DNA of 64,000 nucleotides from Luethyella okanaganae (GTDB lineage Bacteria; Actinomycetota; Actinomycetes; Actinomycetales; Microbacteriaceae). This document shows positions 16,843-25,103 of this stretch, one piece after another; within the stretch, counting starts at the first letter, position 1, and every line of letters starts with the position of its first letter. Location of the stretch: assembly GCF_042660285.1 (NCBI RefSeq), contig NZ_JBHSTP010000004.1, positions 223,017 to 287,016 on the forward strand. The letters run 5' to 3'. A model generated the notes under the pieces. The model saw only the letters and a program-made list of their open reading frames with translations, was not told where the DNA came from and searched no databases. Position numbers and translations under genes: made by a program.

Positions 16843-16903
16843 CCTCCTCCTCCCTCTCTCCTCCCTCTGCCTCCTCCTCCTTCTCCTTCTCCTTCTCCTT
16901 CTT
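16843..16903. repeat. polypyrimidine tract with TTCTCC repeats
   Basis: About 60 bases of almost pure C/T on the plus strand (one G at 16869), ending in three TTCTCC units. It directly abuts the inverted repeat at 16903. Such a tract could form triplex DNA. Confidence 0.8.
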
Positions 16904-16960
16904 CGAGACTGCGTGAATCGTCGGATAGAGGGCTCTTTTCGACGATTCACGCAGTCTCGA
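16903..16960. repeat. 21-bp perfect inverted repeat
   Basis: Arms 16903-16923 and 16940-16960 are perfectly complementary (core GACTGCGTGAATCGTCG) around a 16-nt spacer. It lies between sdaA and the sulfurtransferase gene, on the same strand as both. The sequence differs from the 1928/22465 family but the architecture is the same. Confidence 0.85.
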
Positions 16961-17050
16961 GGGGACACGAAGGCATGATTCGGGGAGGTGCGTTACGCCC
17001 TGTTGCACCTCCTCTCGTGTGCCGGCGTGCACGCGAGCTAACGTGTCCGC

Positions 17051-17959
17051 ATGTCGTCACTCGCCCTTCCATCCCCGCTCATCTCGACCCAGTGGCTCGC
17101 CGATCACCTCGGTAGCGACGGCCTCGTCGTCCTCGACGCGACCGTGCTGAGCGTTCAGGCACCCGGCGGCGGACATCGCTGGCTGAGCGGGTACAACCAG
17201 TACCTCATCACGGGACACATTCCCGGATCGGTCTTCGCCGACGTGCTCGAGGTGTTCTCCGACCCGAACGGGAGTTTCGATTTCGCACGCCCCGACGCGC
17301 AGCAGATCGCGGCCGCTGCGGCCTCGATCGGGATAGGTGACGACTCGACCGTCGTCGTCTACGACGCCTCCGTCGGCCAGTGGGCGTCCCGCATCTGGTG
17401 GCTGCTGAGATCCTTCGGTTTCGAGCGGGTTGCCGTGCTCGACGGCGGCCTCGCCAAGTGGAACTCCGAGGGGCGCACACTCGACACCGGGCACGTCGAA
17501 CCGCGACCGACCGGGCCTTTCACCGCCGTCGAGCAGCCGGGATTCTGGGTGGATAAGGCGTTCGTCGCCTCGGTCGTCACCGGCGAGACGGATGCCGTGC
17601 TCGTGTGCGCGCTGCCGCCGAGCGACTTCAGCGGCGAAACGGGCTCCCGCCCCCGCCGCGGGCACATTCCGGGTAGCGTGAACGTGCCCGCCGGGCGCCT
17701 CGTCGACCGCGGTTCCAATGCCTATCTCCGCGGCGAGGCTCTCTCCGAGCGCCTCGCGCCGGCTTTCGAGGCCGCGGGCACGGCTGACGGCGATGGCGCG
17801 GAAATCCTGATCGTGGTCTATTGCGGCGGCGGCATCGCCGCAGCATCCGGCGCCCTCGCGCTCACGATCGCCGGGCACCGGAATGTCGCAGTCTATGACG
17901 GATCGCTCAACGAGTGGTCTGCGGACGAAGCGGCACCCCTTGCATCGACGGCGGCCTGA
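17051..17959 (+). CDS. thiosulfate/3-mercaptopyruvate sulfurtransferase
   Basis: 302 residues with two rhodanese domains. The inactive N-terminal domain holds YNQYLITGHIPGSVFADVLE and VVVYDASVGQWASRIWWLLR; the catalytic C-terminal domain holds RRGHIPGSVNVPAG and the active-site loop VVYCGGGIAAASGAL with Cys258. It transfers sulfane sulfur from thiosulfate or mercaptopyruvate to an acceptor. The loop CGGGIAA does not settle which donor is preferred. Confidence 0.93.
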   Translation: MSSLALPSPLISTQWLADHLGSDGLVVLDATVLSVQAPGGGHRWLSGYNQYLITGHIPGSVFADVLEVFSDPNGSFDFARPDAQQIAAAAASIGIGDDSTVVVYDASVGQWASRIWWLLRSFGFERVAVLDGGLAKWNSEGRTLDTGHVEPRPTGPFTAVEQPGFWVDKAFVASVVTGETDAVLVCALPPSDFSGETGSRPRRGHIPGSVNVPAGRLVDRGSNAYLRGEALSERLAPAFEAAGTADGDGAEILIVVYCGGGIAAASGALALTIAGHRNVAVYDGSLNEWSADEAAPLASTAA

Positions 17960-18022
17960 ACGATAGCCCACGTTCTCGGGGATTCACTGGCATCCGACCT
18001 CGGATGCGCGTAGCGTCGATCC

Positions 18023-18235
18023 ATGAGGAACTTCCGCGAGCGCCGCGCTGCGCAGCCGAGCGAGCGTCGTGGACGTTCACACGATGGGCCTGGATTCACC
18101 GGTCTCGAGGGCGACTTCGAGGAGGAGCGTCGACGGGCAGCCGCAACGGAGCATGAGAACACCGCCTCGTATGAGCACGACCCTCACAATGCCGACGTCG
18201 TCCTGGGTCCGATCGAGGGCTTGACGCACCCATAG
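18023..18235 (+). CDS. small hydrophilic protein, unknown
   Basis: 70 residues, very charged (MRNFRERRAAQPSERR at the start; EEERRRAAATEHENTASYEHD in the middle), ending VVLGPIEGLTHP. Codon use is strongly coding. The ribosome site is weak. There is no recognised domain; it could be a nucleic-acid-associated or disordered protein. It precedes the DksA-type gene by 44 bp and may be cotranscribed with it. Confidence 0.55.
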   Translation: MRNFRERRAAQPSERRGRSHDGPGFTGLEGDFEEERRRAAATEHENTASYEHDPHNADVVLGPIEGLTHP

Positions 18236-18279
18236 CCGCCAATCCACCCGAAACGGGCTGACCCGTGGCACGATAAGAC

Positions 18280-18666
18280 ATGCCTTCAGCCGGACTGTCT
18301 GCTGCCACCCTGGAGCACTTCGACGGGGTGCTGCACACGCAGCGAGATGAGCTTCTCGCCGAACTCCAGCAGCTCGATGCGTCGCTCGACGATGTGCGCA
18401 CCGCCCGCAGCGGCGGCTCGTCTGACGACGAGAACGATCCCGAGGGGCCTACGCTGTCGTCGGAGTGGTCGCAGATGTCGGGTGTGCATGAGGACTTCGC
18501 CGGCAAGCTCGCCGAGATCGATAGCGCCCTCAGCCGTATCGCTGAAGGAAACTTCGGCATCTGCGCACGCTGCGGCGAGCGCATCGGCCGTGCCCGCCTC
18601 GACGCGCGTCCCTCCGCGGAGTTCTGCATCGATTGCGCACGCGCGCTGGAACCGCGGCACACCTAG
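18280..18666 (+). CDS. DksA/TraR-type zinc-finger protein
   Basis: 128 residues. A predicted N-terminal coiled coil (TLEHFDGVLHTQRDELLAEL..) is followed by an acidic linker and a C-terminal four-Cys zinc finger CARCG-(x17)-CIDCA. Members bind the RNA polymerase secondary channel or act as small regulators; in actinobacteria their targets are mostly unknown. The acidic DD pair of DksA at the coiled-coil tip is not clearly present, so a classical ppGpp co-regulator role is unproven. The tandem repeat begins at its stop codon. Confidence 0.88.
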   Translation: MPSAGLSAATLEHFDGVLHTQRDELLAELQQLDASLDDVRTARSGGSSDDENDPEGPTLSSEWSQMSGVHEDFAGKLAEIDSALSRIAEGNFGICARCGERIGRARLDARPSAEFCIDCARALEPRHT

Positions 18667-18830
18667 CACTCGCGCACCCACGCACCTCGCGCCCCTCGCG
18701 CACCCGCGCACCTCTCGCGCACCCACGCACCTCGCGCCCCTCGCACACCCCTCGCGCACCCGCGCACCTCTCGCGCCCCCCGCGCACCCGCGCACCTCTC
18801 GCGCACCCGCGCACCCACGCACCTCCTCAC
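18664..18830. repeat. degenerate C-rich tandem repeat after the dksA-like gene
   Basis: Repeated CGCGCACCCGCGCACCTCT and CGCGCACCCACGCACCTCG units, about two 50-bp supercopies plus partials. It begins at the stop codon of the DksA-type gene. 18831-18932 remains pyrimidine-rich with no gene. Confidence 0.75.
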
Positions 18831-18932
18831 TTCCTCACATCCTCGTCCTTCCTACACCCCGCGTCCGCCCTCTCGCCCGCCCCGCTCCTCTCTTCCGTCT
18901 TCCCCGCGTGATCCATACTCGCCACTCCGTCC

Positions 18933-18987
18933 GCGCCATTCCTGCGCTCCGTGGCACCCGTGACGGCGCGAAACGCAGGAATGGCGC
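18933..18987. repeat. 14-bp perfect inverted repeat in a 433-bp gap
   Basis: GCGCCATTCCTGCG (18933-18946) pairs perfectly with 18974-18987 around a 27-nt spacer. It stands between the convergent DksA-type gene and the polyketide operon, so it may serve as a bidirectional barrier. 18988-19099 shows no gene. Confidence 0.75.
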
Positions 18988-19099
18988 ACTACCTGAGCCG
19001 AAGCACACGGCGGGACCTGAGCCGACGCGATATGGCGCGGGAACAGGAGCGGCGTGAGGTAGCGCGAGAAAAGGAGCGGGCGGGGGCAGGTGCCGAAGA

Positions 19100-20272
19100 C
19101 TAGAGCCAGCGCATCGTGAACGCCCGCGCGAGCAGCCCGCGCAGGGGCGGAACCGCGAGCGAGCGCACGAGCCCGTTGCGGGCGCGAAGACGCATTCCCG
19201 TCACGGGTCGCCCCATCGTCATATTGAACGCCGCCTGTCGCGCCGCCGTGCGCGCCGCCCTGCGACGACGCTCGTCGTAGTCGTGCAACGCCACCGTCCT
19301 CACGTCCGCGCCATCGCGCAGCGCGAGCTCGAGCGCCGGCGCGAGCGACATGGCATCGAGCCAGCCGAGGTTCATACCCTGTCCGCCGATGGGACTGATC
19401 TCGTGCGCGGCGTCGCCGGCCAGCATCACCCGGTTGGCCGCCATCCGCGCGGCGAGGTGCTGGCGCACCGAGAACGCGCTGAGCGAGGCGTCCGCCCGAT
19501 CACGAGCGGCAACGGTGTCAAGACCATCGAGCACGTCGATGCCGGTGCGATCATGGATGATCCCGGCGAGATCGCCGGCCGAGGCGGACGGCCAGGCACG
19601 GTCAGTGAGGGCGACCCAGCGCCGCCACCCGCCCGGGAGGGGAAAGGACTCCACGACGCCGCCGCGCTCGAAGAACAGCACCGCGGTCGTTGCCCGGCCG
19701 CTCACGTCGGGATAGTCGGCCATGAGATAGCTCTGCTCTCGGCGAAGGGGTCGCCAGCGGATGCGAGAGGACTCGCGCACGACGCTACGCGGGCCGTCGG
19801 CGCCGACGACGAACCGGGCACGTTCGACGGTGGGCTGGCCGCCCTTTCCCGACAGCACGATCTCGACGTGATCATCCCGATCGCGCACGCCGAGAACCGC
19901 GATGCCGCGCCGCACGCCGTCCGCACGCAGTTCGGCGAAGCGCTCGCGCAGCAGTGCCTCTGTCTCGCGCTGCGGCAGCGCGAGCACGAACGGATGCCGC
20001 GCTCCGGCCTCGGCGAACGAGAGTCGCCCGAGCATCCGCCCGTCGCAGCGCGCGACCCCATCGCCGATGCGCACTCCGTGCGCGATCGCAGCCGCGCTGA
20101 CGCCGATCTGCTCGAGCGCCGCGAGCGCTGGTGGGTGGATGCCGATCGCCCGCGAGTGCGCCGAGGCGTCCGTGCGTTTCTCCAGCACCGCGACGTCGAG
20201 GCCGCGTTGCGCGAGCAGGCTCGCCAGTAACAGACCGACGGGGCCGGCGCCGACGATCACGACGTCACGCAT
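19100..20272 (-). CDS. FAD-dependent oxidoreductase of the type III polyketide operon
   Basis: 390 residues from the ATG at 20272 (MRDVVIVGAGPVGLLLASLL). Rossmann GxGxxG, the FVVGADGPRSVVRE DG motif and MLAGDAAHEISPIGGQGMNL GD motif place it with class A flavin hydroxylases. It overlaps the methyltransferase gene by 8 bp and is third in the operon PKS, methyltransferase, flavoenzyme. In Streptomyces srsABC an analogous flavoprotein hydroxylates alkylresorcinol products to quinones; the same job here is inference. Confidence 0.9.
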   Translation of the reverse strand: MRDVVIVGAGPVGLLLASLLAQRGLDVAVLEKRTDASAHSRAIGIHPPALAALEQIGVSAAAIAHGVRIGDGVARCDGRMLGRLSFAEAGARHPFVLALPQRETEALLRERFAELRADGVRRGIAVLGVRDRDDHVEIVLSGKGGQPTVERARFVVGADGPRSVVRESSRIRWRPLRREQSYLMADYPDVSGRATTAVLFFERGGVVESFPLPGGWRRWVALTDRAWPSASAGDLAGIIHDRTGIDVLDGLDTVAARDRADASLSAFSVRQHLAARMAANRVMLAGDAAHEISPIGGQGMNLGWLDAMSLAPALELALRDGADVRTVALHDYDERRRRAARTAARQAAFNMTMGRPVTGMRLRARNGLVRSLAVPPLRGLLARAFTMRWL

Positions 20273-21074
20273 CGTGCTCGCCCCGCGACCGTGCAGTCGT
20301 CGGTCGCGGGCCCGCCGACCCTTGGCTCGCCGACCGTCCGTTCGCCGGCCAGATGAGGAGCTGGCGGAATGGTCCCTGCGGCACCACCCGCCATTTGTCG
20401 GGGGCGACGGTCCGTAACTCCTCCGCCGTGTAACTGCGCCGAATCGAGGTGAGACCATCGGCCCTGATGAACGAGCCGTGGAAGAACGGCAGCGTGGCGA
20501 TCCAGAACCCCAGATAGGCGATCGCCCCGCGGGTGATGTCGCCGTGCAGCACCCGCGGCAGATGCGACCGGCGGGCGCCAGTATCCGCGATGAGCTGCTC
20601 GCTGTCGCGCAGCAGCGCACCGAACTCGTGAGGCATGAGATGGTGCAGCAGATGGTTCGAGGTCACCAGGTCGAAGCGTTCTCCCGCAGCGACCAGCTCG
20701 GCACTGAACGCACGACGGAAATCCACCCGCGGGATGAGCGGCAGGCTCGTGGCATAGCCGTGCGCACGAGCATCGGGGTCGATCGCCGTGATCTCGAGAC
20801 GCAGTCCGTCGCGCGCCGCCCAGGCGGCCAGCGCACGCGGCAGGTCGCCACCACCCGAACCGATGTCGAGCAGGGTCGTCGGCACGGTGTTGGAGAGCTG
20901 AGGGCGGATGAACCTCCGATAGCTGGATCGCCAGCCAGACACGGCCGCATTGACCAACCGGAACTGCGCATAGGTGCGTGCGAGGGTCGCCGGGTCGCAG
21001 TCAGGATCGTCCATGAGCTCGGTGGCGTCGGCATCCCGCTCTCGAAGCGAGGCGAGAACCGAGAGAGCATTCAC
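20265..21074 (-). CDS. class I SAM-dependent methyltransferase of the polyketide operon
   Basis: 269 residues from a GTG. Motif I is TTLLDIGSGGGDLPRALAAW and is followed by the acidic strand end LEITAIDPD, then FDLVTSNHLLHHL. It is not the membrane ICMT-type enzyme found in srsB, so the chemistry (O- or C-methylation) may differ. It starts 6 bp after the PKS stop. The C-terminal 25 residues are low-complexity (GRSASQGSAGPRPTTARSRG). Confidence 0.88.
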   Translation of the reverse strand: MNALSVLASLRERDADATELMDDPDCDPATLARTYAQFRLVNAAVSGWRSSYRRFIRPQLSNTVPTTLLDIGSGGGDLPRALAAWAARDGLRLEITAIDPDARAHGYATSLPLIPRVDFRRAFSAELVAAGERFDLVTSNHLLHHLMPHEFGALLRDSEQLIADTGARRSHLPRVLHGDITRGAIAYLGFWIATLPFFHGSFIRADGLTSIRRSYTAEELRTVAPDKWRVVPQGPFRQLLIWPANGRSASQGSAGPRPTTARSRGEHDA

Positions 21075-21080
21075 GGGCGA

Positions 21081-22211
21081 TCATCCCTCCAGCACGGTCA
21101 TGAGACCGGTCTCGACGGTGAGTCCCGGCCCGAACGCCATCGCCACGACACGTTCCCCGTCGGCCGCCGTCGATGCGTCGAGGATGTGCTTGAGCACGAA
21201 CAGCACGGTCGCACTCGACATATTGCCGAAGTCGCGGAGCGTCTCCCGAGCCGGCACGAGCTGCGCCTCGCTGAGGCCGAGCTTGGATTCGACCTTGTCG
21301 AGGATGCTGCGCCCGCCCGGATGGATCGCCCAGTGGCTCACCGCGTCGGCCGGTGCGGCGGCGAGCCGCGGCTCCCGCGCGAGCAACGGCGCGATCGCCG
21401 ACTCGATGTGCTCGTCGATGATGTGCGGAACGTAGCTCGACAGCACCACCTCGAAGCCCTGATTACCGATCTTCCACGCCATGTCACCCTCGCCCACCGG
21501 GGTGATCACCGTCTCGAAGTTGTCGAGAGCGAAAGCCGTCTCGCCCGCTACAGGTGGCCGAGCGCTCACGATGCCGGCGGCCGCGCCATCCGCGAACAGC
21601 GACGAAGCCACGATCGTGTCCGGGTCGCTCGACGACCGCAGATGCAGGGTGCACAGCTCGGCACTCACCACGAGGACCACGGCATCCGGATCGGCCTCGA
21701 CGAATTGCTTCGCGGTGCGCAGTGCCGGCATCGACGCGTAGCAGCCCATGAAACCCAGATGGTAGCGCTGCACGGATGCCTCGAGCCCGAGTTCTCGCAC
21801 AAGCATGAAGTCCGGCCCCGGTGCGAAGAATCCGGTGCAGCTCACCGTGACGACGTGGGTGATATCGGCGGCCTCCACCCCTTCGCACGCCGCGAGTGCC
21901 CGTCGCCCGGCCTCGACGAAGAGCTTCGTGCCCTCGACGATGTAGAGCTCGTTGCGCGTCTTCGTGCTCGGCTGCAGCAGGATTCCCGTCGTCGGGTCGA
22001 AGAAGCGCCGGTCCGCGTCGACGGCGTCGAAGGTGAGCTCATCGATCACACTGAAACGAGTGTCGATGCCGGACATGTTGAACGATGTGGACACGATGCG
22101 CCGCGCAAGCCTGGTGAGATCCGGCTGCGCCGCGAAGACATCGCGCACGGCCTCTTGCAGGAGGACTGTTGCCGGAACCGCGGTCTGAAGTGCTCTCAGC
22201 GTGACACCCAT
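21081..22211 (-). CDS. type III polyketide synthase
   Basis: 376 residues. A chalcone-synthase-fold enzyme that extends an acyl-CoA starter with malonyl-CoA, using CoA-bound intermediates. The catalytic triad is visible: Cys125 in VTVSCTGFFAPGPDF, His297 in HWAIHPGGRS and Asn330 in FGNMSSATVLFVL; GFMGCYASMPALR and FGPGLTVE are further family signatures. Possible products are alkylresorcinols or pyrones made from a fatty starter; the starter cannot be read from sequence. It is the first gene of a three-gene operon. Confidence 0.93.
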   Translation of the reverse strand: MGVTLRALQTAVPATVLLQEAVRDVFAAQPDLTRLARRIVSTSFNMSGIDTRFSVIDELTFDAVDADRRFFDPTTGILLQPSTKTRNELYIVEGTKLFVEAGRRALAACEGVEAADITHVVTVSCTGFFAPGPDFMLVRELGLEASVQRYHLGFMGCYASMPALRTAKQFVEADPDAVVLVVSAELCTLHLRSSSDPDTIVASSLFADGAAAGIVSARPPVAGETAFALDNFETVITPVGEGDMAWKIGNQGFEVVLSSYVPHIIDEHIESAIAPLLAREPRLAAAPADAVSHWAIHPGGRSILDKVESKLGLSEAQLVPARETLRDFGNMSSATVLFVLKHILDASTAADGERVVAMAFGPGLTVETGLMTVLEG

Positions 22212-22464
22212 GGTTCAGTCTAGGCATGCGCCACTGTCACCTGGGTACCCCGTTCGGACGACTCCCAGCGACGGCCTCGCCCGCGCCGGAACCGCGCACG
22301 CGCTCGGTCGATTCGCCCCTCGACGAGACGCCCAAGGCGAGGATCATGCAGAAACCGGAGTTCGCCTCCGTCACGCGACGCGTGCCCGATGGAACCGAGA
22401 AACCGCCGCCGTTCGCTGGATTCACGCCCTCCCGGTCCGCAGCACCGACACCGACACCGACACC

Positions 22465-22530
22465 GAGTGTGTCCGTTTTCGACGGATGGTGCCGATATAC
22501 CGGGCACATTCGTCGAAAACGGACGCATTC
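22465..22530. repeat. long inverted repeat (20-bp arms), same family as 1928-1993
   Basis: GAGTGTGTCCGTTTTCGACG (22465-22484) pairs with 22511-22530 at 18 of 20 positions. It is preceded by CCGACA microsatellite units (22445-22464). It lies in the 410-bp gap between the divergent PKS and arsR genes; the rest of that gap (22212-22440, 22531-22563) shows no convincing gene. Confidence 0.8.
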
Positions 22531-22563
22531 GCAACAGAGCGCGGGGAGAACAGCCGGGAGCGC

Positions 22564-22624
22564 TTGACAGGAGACGCCGCATGCGGTAAACATAACCAAT
22601 TAGTTCTGAAACAGGATGGTTATG
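22564..22624 (+). promoter_or_regulatory. promoter and candidate operator of the ArsR operon
   Basis: TTGACA (22564-22569), 17 bp, then TAAACA (22587-22592). A perfect dyad CATAACCA/TGGTTATG (22591-22598 and 22617-22624) spans the predicted transcription start and the start codon, a likely binding site for the ArsR protein itself. Confidence 0.5.
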
Positions 22625-22966
22625 CGGACGATTGACGATCAGCTCAGCCGAGTGTTCACCGCCCTCGCCGACCCGACTCGCCGCGCGATCCTCACCCGCC
22701 TCACCGAGGGCGACGCAAGCGTAACGACCCTCGCCGAGCCCTTCGACATGAGTCAACCGGCGATCTCGAAGCACCTTAAGGTGCTCGAAAACGCCGGGCT
22801 CATCTCGCGAACCCGTGCTGCCACCTCCCGGCTCAGCCATCTTGAGGCAACCCCTCTGAAGGAGGCCGTCGTATGGATGGAGAGCTACCGCCGGTTCTGG
22901 GATGAGAGCTTCGACAAGCTCGACGCAGCCCTCGCCGACTATCGGGGCGAGCAGACGACCCGGTGA
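22622..22966 (+). CDS. ArsR family transcriptional regulator
   Basis: 114 residues from the ATG at 22622, chosen because AGGA lies five bases upstream. ALADPTRRAILTRLTEGDAS, MSQPAISKHLKVLENAGLIS and the C-terminal VVWMESYRRFWDESFDKLD fit the winged-helix ArsR subgroup that precedes AHSA1/SRPBCC genes. No metal-binding Cys is present, so it is not a classic metal sensor. Confidence 0.92.
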   Translation: MRTIDDQLSRVFTALADPTRRAILTRLTEGDASVTTLAEPFDMSQPAISKHLKVLENAGLISRTRAATSRLSHLEATPLKEAVVWMESYRRFWDESFDKLDAALADYRGEQTTR

Positions 22967-23007
22967 AGCATCGTCGACACCGACCCTTCCGAGAAAGGCC
23001 CAGAACG

Positions 23008-23487
23008 ATGACCGACGGCCGTCCCGCAGATGTCGCCGACACCGACACCTACATCACCCGCGTCTTCGAGGCTCCTCGCGACCTCGTGTTCCGCTTCTGG
23101 CTCGAGCCGGAACAACTCTCGAAATGGTGGGGTCCCGCCGGTTTCACGGCGCCCGCCGAGCACATCGTCTTCGAGCGCTTCGTCGGCGGCAGATTCCAGC
23201 TCTGCATGATCGAGCCGGAACAGCATACCGAGATCTGGACCCACGGCGAGATTCTCGAGTTCGTCGAGCCCGAGCTTGTCGCGATCCAGATGCGCGCCGA
23301 TCTGAGCCCTTTCGGGATGCCGCCGATCGATGTCCAACTGCGCGTGCAGTTCCACGATCACGGCGAGCGCACCCGCATCACCCTGCACCAAGGCCCCTTC
23401 GCCGCCGACGAGACCCGCCGCGGCAACGACGAGGGTTGGACGACGTCGCTCGACAGGCTCGACACCGCCCTCGCCGCGTACGCCTGA
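23008..23487 (+). CDS. SRPBCC/AHSA1 family protein
   Basis: 159 residues. The START-like fold signature ITRVFEAPRDLVFRFWLEPE, LSKWWGPAGF and TRITLHQGPF marks the activator-of-Hsp90-ATPase-like family, which probably binds a hydrophobic ligand. The ATG at 23008 has GAGAAAGG upstream. It sits 41 bp after arsR, the typical ArsR-AHSA1 pairing. Confidence 0.9.
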   Translation: MTDGRPADVADTDTYITRVFEAPRDLVFRFWLEPEQLSKWWGPAGFTAPAEHIVFERFVGGRFQLCMIEPEQHTEIWTHGEILEFVEPELVAIQMRADLSPFGMPPIDVQLRVQFHDHGERTRITLHQGPFAADETRRGNDEGWTTSLDRLDTALAAYA

Positions 23488-23546
23488 GCCTTGAGCTGTG
23501 GACCCCGCGCCCGCACGTGACCTCCGTACTCCTCGAAAGGACGACC

Positions 23547-24365
23547 ATGACCTCCTCGCCCGCACCTTCCTTCGATACCGTGACCTCGGCAGACGGCACG
23601 AGGATCGCATACGAGGCGACGGGCACAGGTCCTGCACTCGTGATCGCGGCCGGCGCGTTCAGCTACCGCAGGTTCTCCATGACGCTCGAGCTCGTCGCCC
23701 TGCTCGCCACCGACTTCACGGTCTACAACTACGATCGACGGGGTCGTGGGGACAGCGGTGACACACAGCCGTACTCGACGGATCGCGAAATCGACGACCT
23801 CGATGCCGTCATCGGGGCGGCCGGAGGGTCCGCATACGTCTGGGGCCTCTCCTCCGGTGCGGCACTCGGACTCGAGGCCGCCGCGCGCGGCTCGAAGATC
23901 ACGAGACTCGCCCTCTACGAGCCGCCGTACGTCGTCAACACCGATCTCGGCCGCACCCCGGCCGGCCTAGTGAGCTCGATCGAAGCCGCCCTAGCGGCAG
24001 GCGACCGCAGCAAGGCCGTCACGCTCTTCATGACGAAGGGCATGGGCATGCCCGGCTTCATCGCCTTCGCCATGCGGATGACGCCGAGCTGGAAACGCCT
24101 CACCCGCCTCGCCCACACCATCCCCTACGACCTCGCCCTCGCCGGCAAGCCGATGACCCCGAGCGGCATCGACGGCTCAGGCTGGTTCTCGGTCGCCTGC
24201 CCGGTGATGTTCATGGTCGGAACCAAGACCGCGGCTCCCCTCCAGACGGCGAGCAAGGATGCCGCCCCGCTCGTGCCTGGGGCGGAGCTCCGATGGCTGC
24301 CGAACCAGAGCCACGTGTTCAAGCCGGCGGTCGTCGCCGAGACCTTGAAGGAGTACTTCCGATGA
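23547..24365 (+). CDS. alpha/beta hydrolase
   Basis: 272 residues. VIAAGAFSYRRF forms the oxyanion strand, NYDRRGRGDSGDT the second turn, and VWGLSSGAALGLEAA the nucleophile elbow (GLSSG, Ser nucleophile). VMFMVGTKTAA and the final LPNQSHVFKP hold the acid and His. The substrate is unknown. GAAAGGACGACC precedes the ATG. The next gene overlaps it by 4 bp. Confidence 0.9.
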   Translation: MTSSPAPSFDTVTSADGTRIAYEATGTGPALVIAAGAFSYRRFSMTLELVALLATDFTVYNYDRRGRGDSGDTQPYSTDREIDDLDAVIGAAGGSAYVWGLSSGAALGLEAAARGSKITRLALYEPPYVVNTDLGRTPAGLVSSIEAALAAGDRSKAVTLFMTKGMGMPGFIAFAMRMTPSWKRLTRLAHTIPYDLALAGKPMTPSGIDGSGWFSVACPVMFMVGTKTAAPLQTASKDAAPLVPGAELRWLPNQSHVFKPAVVAETLKEYFR

Positions 24366-24652
24366 GACGGGTCGCCCTCGGCATGCAGACCTCTCTCGAC
24401 GGTTTCGTCGCTGAGGAGACCGAAGGGCTGGATTGGCCGAGGGCCCGCTTCGACACAGAGCTGCTCGACGGGCTGGACCTGCTCCACGACGAGTCCGGTC
24501 TCGACGCCTGCGTCTCGGGAGGAGCCCGGTTCGCGCGGTCGCCGCTGCACAACGGCCTTCTCAACAAGGTGCGCCTCATCCTGCATCCCGTCGTGGTCGG
24601 CCGCGGCATCCCACTCTTCTCCGACCCCGTCGCGCGAGCGGCACCCTCGTGA
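24362..24652 (+). pseudogene. dihydrofolate-reductase-type (RibD_C) gene with internal deletion
   Basis: 96 residues against a usual ~185. The N-terminus (MRRVALGMQTSLDGFVA) and C-terminus (SGGARFARSPLHNGLLNKVR, LILHPVVVGRGIPLFSD) of the family are present, but the middle ~60-80 residues, including much of the NADPH site, are missing. The start is coupled by ATGA to the hydrolase gene, as in intact versions of this operon. It is probably non-functional; a minimal fold cannot be excluded. Confidence 0.65.
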
Positions 24653-24765
24653 ACACCCGCCGCCAGCTCTGACCGGGGCGACCGCGACCATCGGCGACGA
24701 ATCATGAGAAGCCTGGGTCGGTCTCACGGTCGCATGAGACCCCACGGTGGCATGAGAATGGAAGC

Positions 24766-25035
24766 ATGATCCGGCTACTCGTCGAGGTGCGCGGAACCGT
24801 GCAGGGCGTCGGTTTTCGTTACGCGACAAAGGCGGAAGCAGAGCGCCTCCGCCTGGTCGGCTCCGTGCGAAATCGGGACGATGGTTCCGTCGAGGTCGTC
24901 ATGGAAGGGGCAGACGCCGACGTCCGGGCGATGCTCGCCTGGCTGGCACACGGACCACGCGGAGCCATCGTGCGCTCCGTCGATGCGACAGACGACGAGC
25001 CGAGGGGCGATCGAGGCTTCCACATCGCCGACTGA
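24766..25035 (+). CDS. acyP: acylphosphatase
   Basis: 89 residues. It hydrolyses the carboxyl-phosphate bond of acylphosphates. The catalytic pair is in place: Arg18 in VQGVGFRYAT and Asn36 in GSVRNRDDGSVEV. The length is standard for the family. Confidence 0.95.
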   Translation: MIRLLVEVRGTVQGVGFRYATKAEAERLRLVGSVRNRDDGSVEVVMEGADADVRAMLAWLAHGPRGAIVRSVDATDDEPRGDRGFHIAD

Positions 25036-25103
25036 GCGTTGGATCACAGTGCGATAGTGGGTGGGCTCACCCCGCTGTCACCCGGCTCTGGCAAGCTGAA
25101 GTG

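Noticed and set aside
18664..18830. CRISPR array
   Set aside because: The units are short, imperfect and lack unique spacers; it is a tandem repeat.
20478..22223. 581-codon plus-strand ORF
   Set aside because: Antisense to the polyketide synthase and methyltransferase genes; Arg/His/Asp-rich shadow composition.
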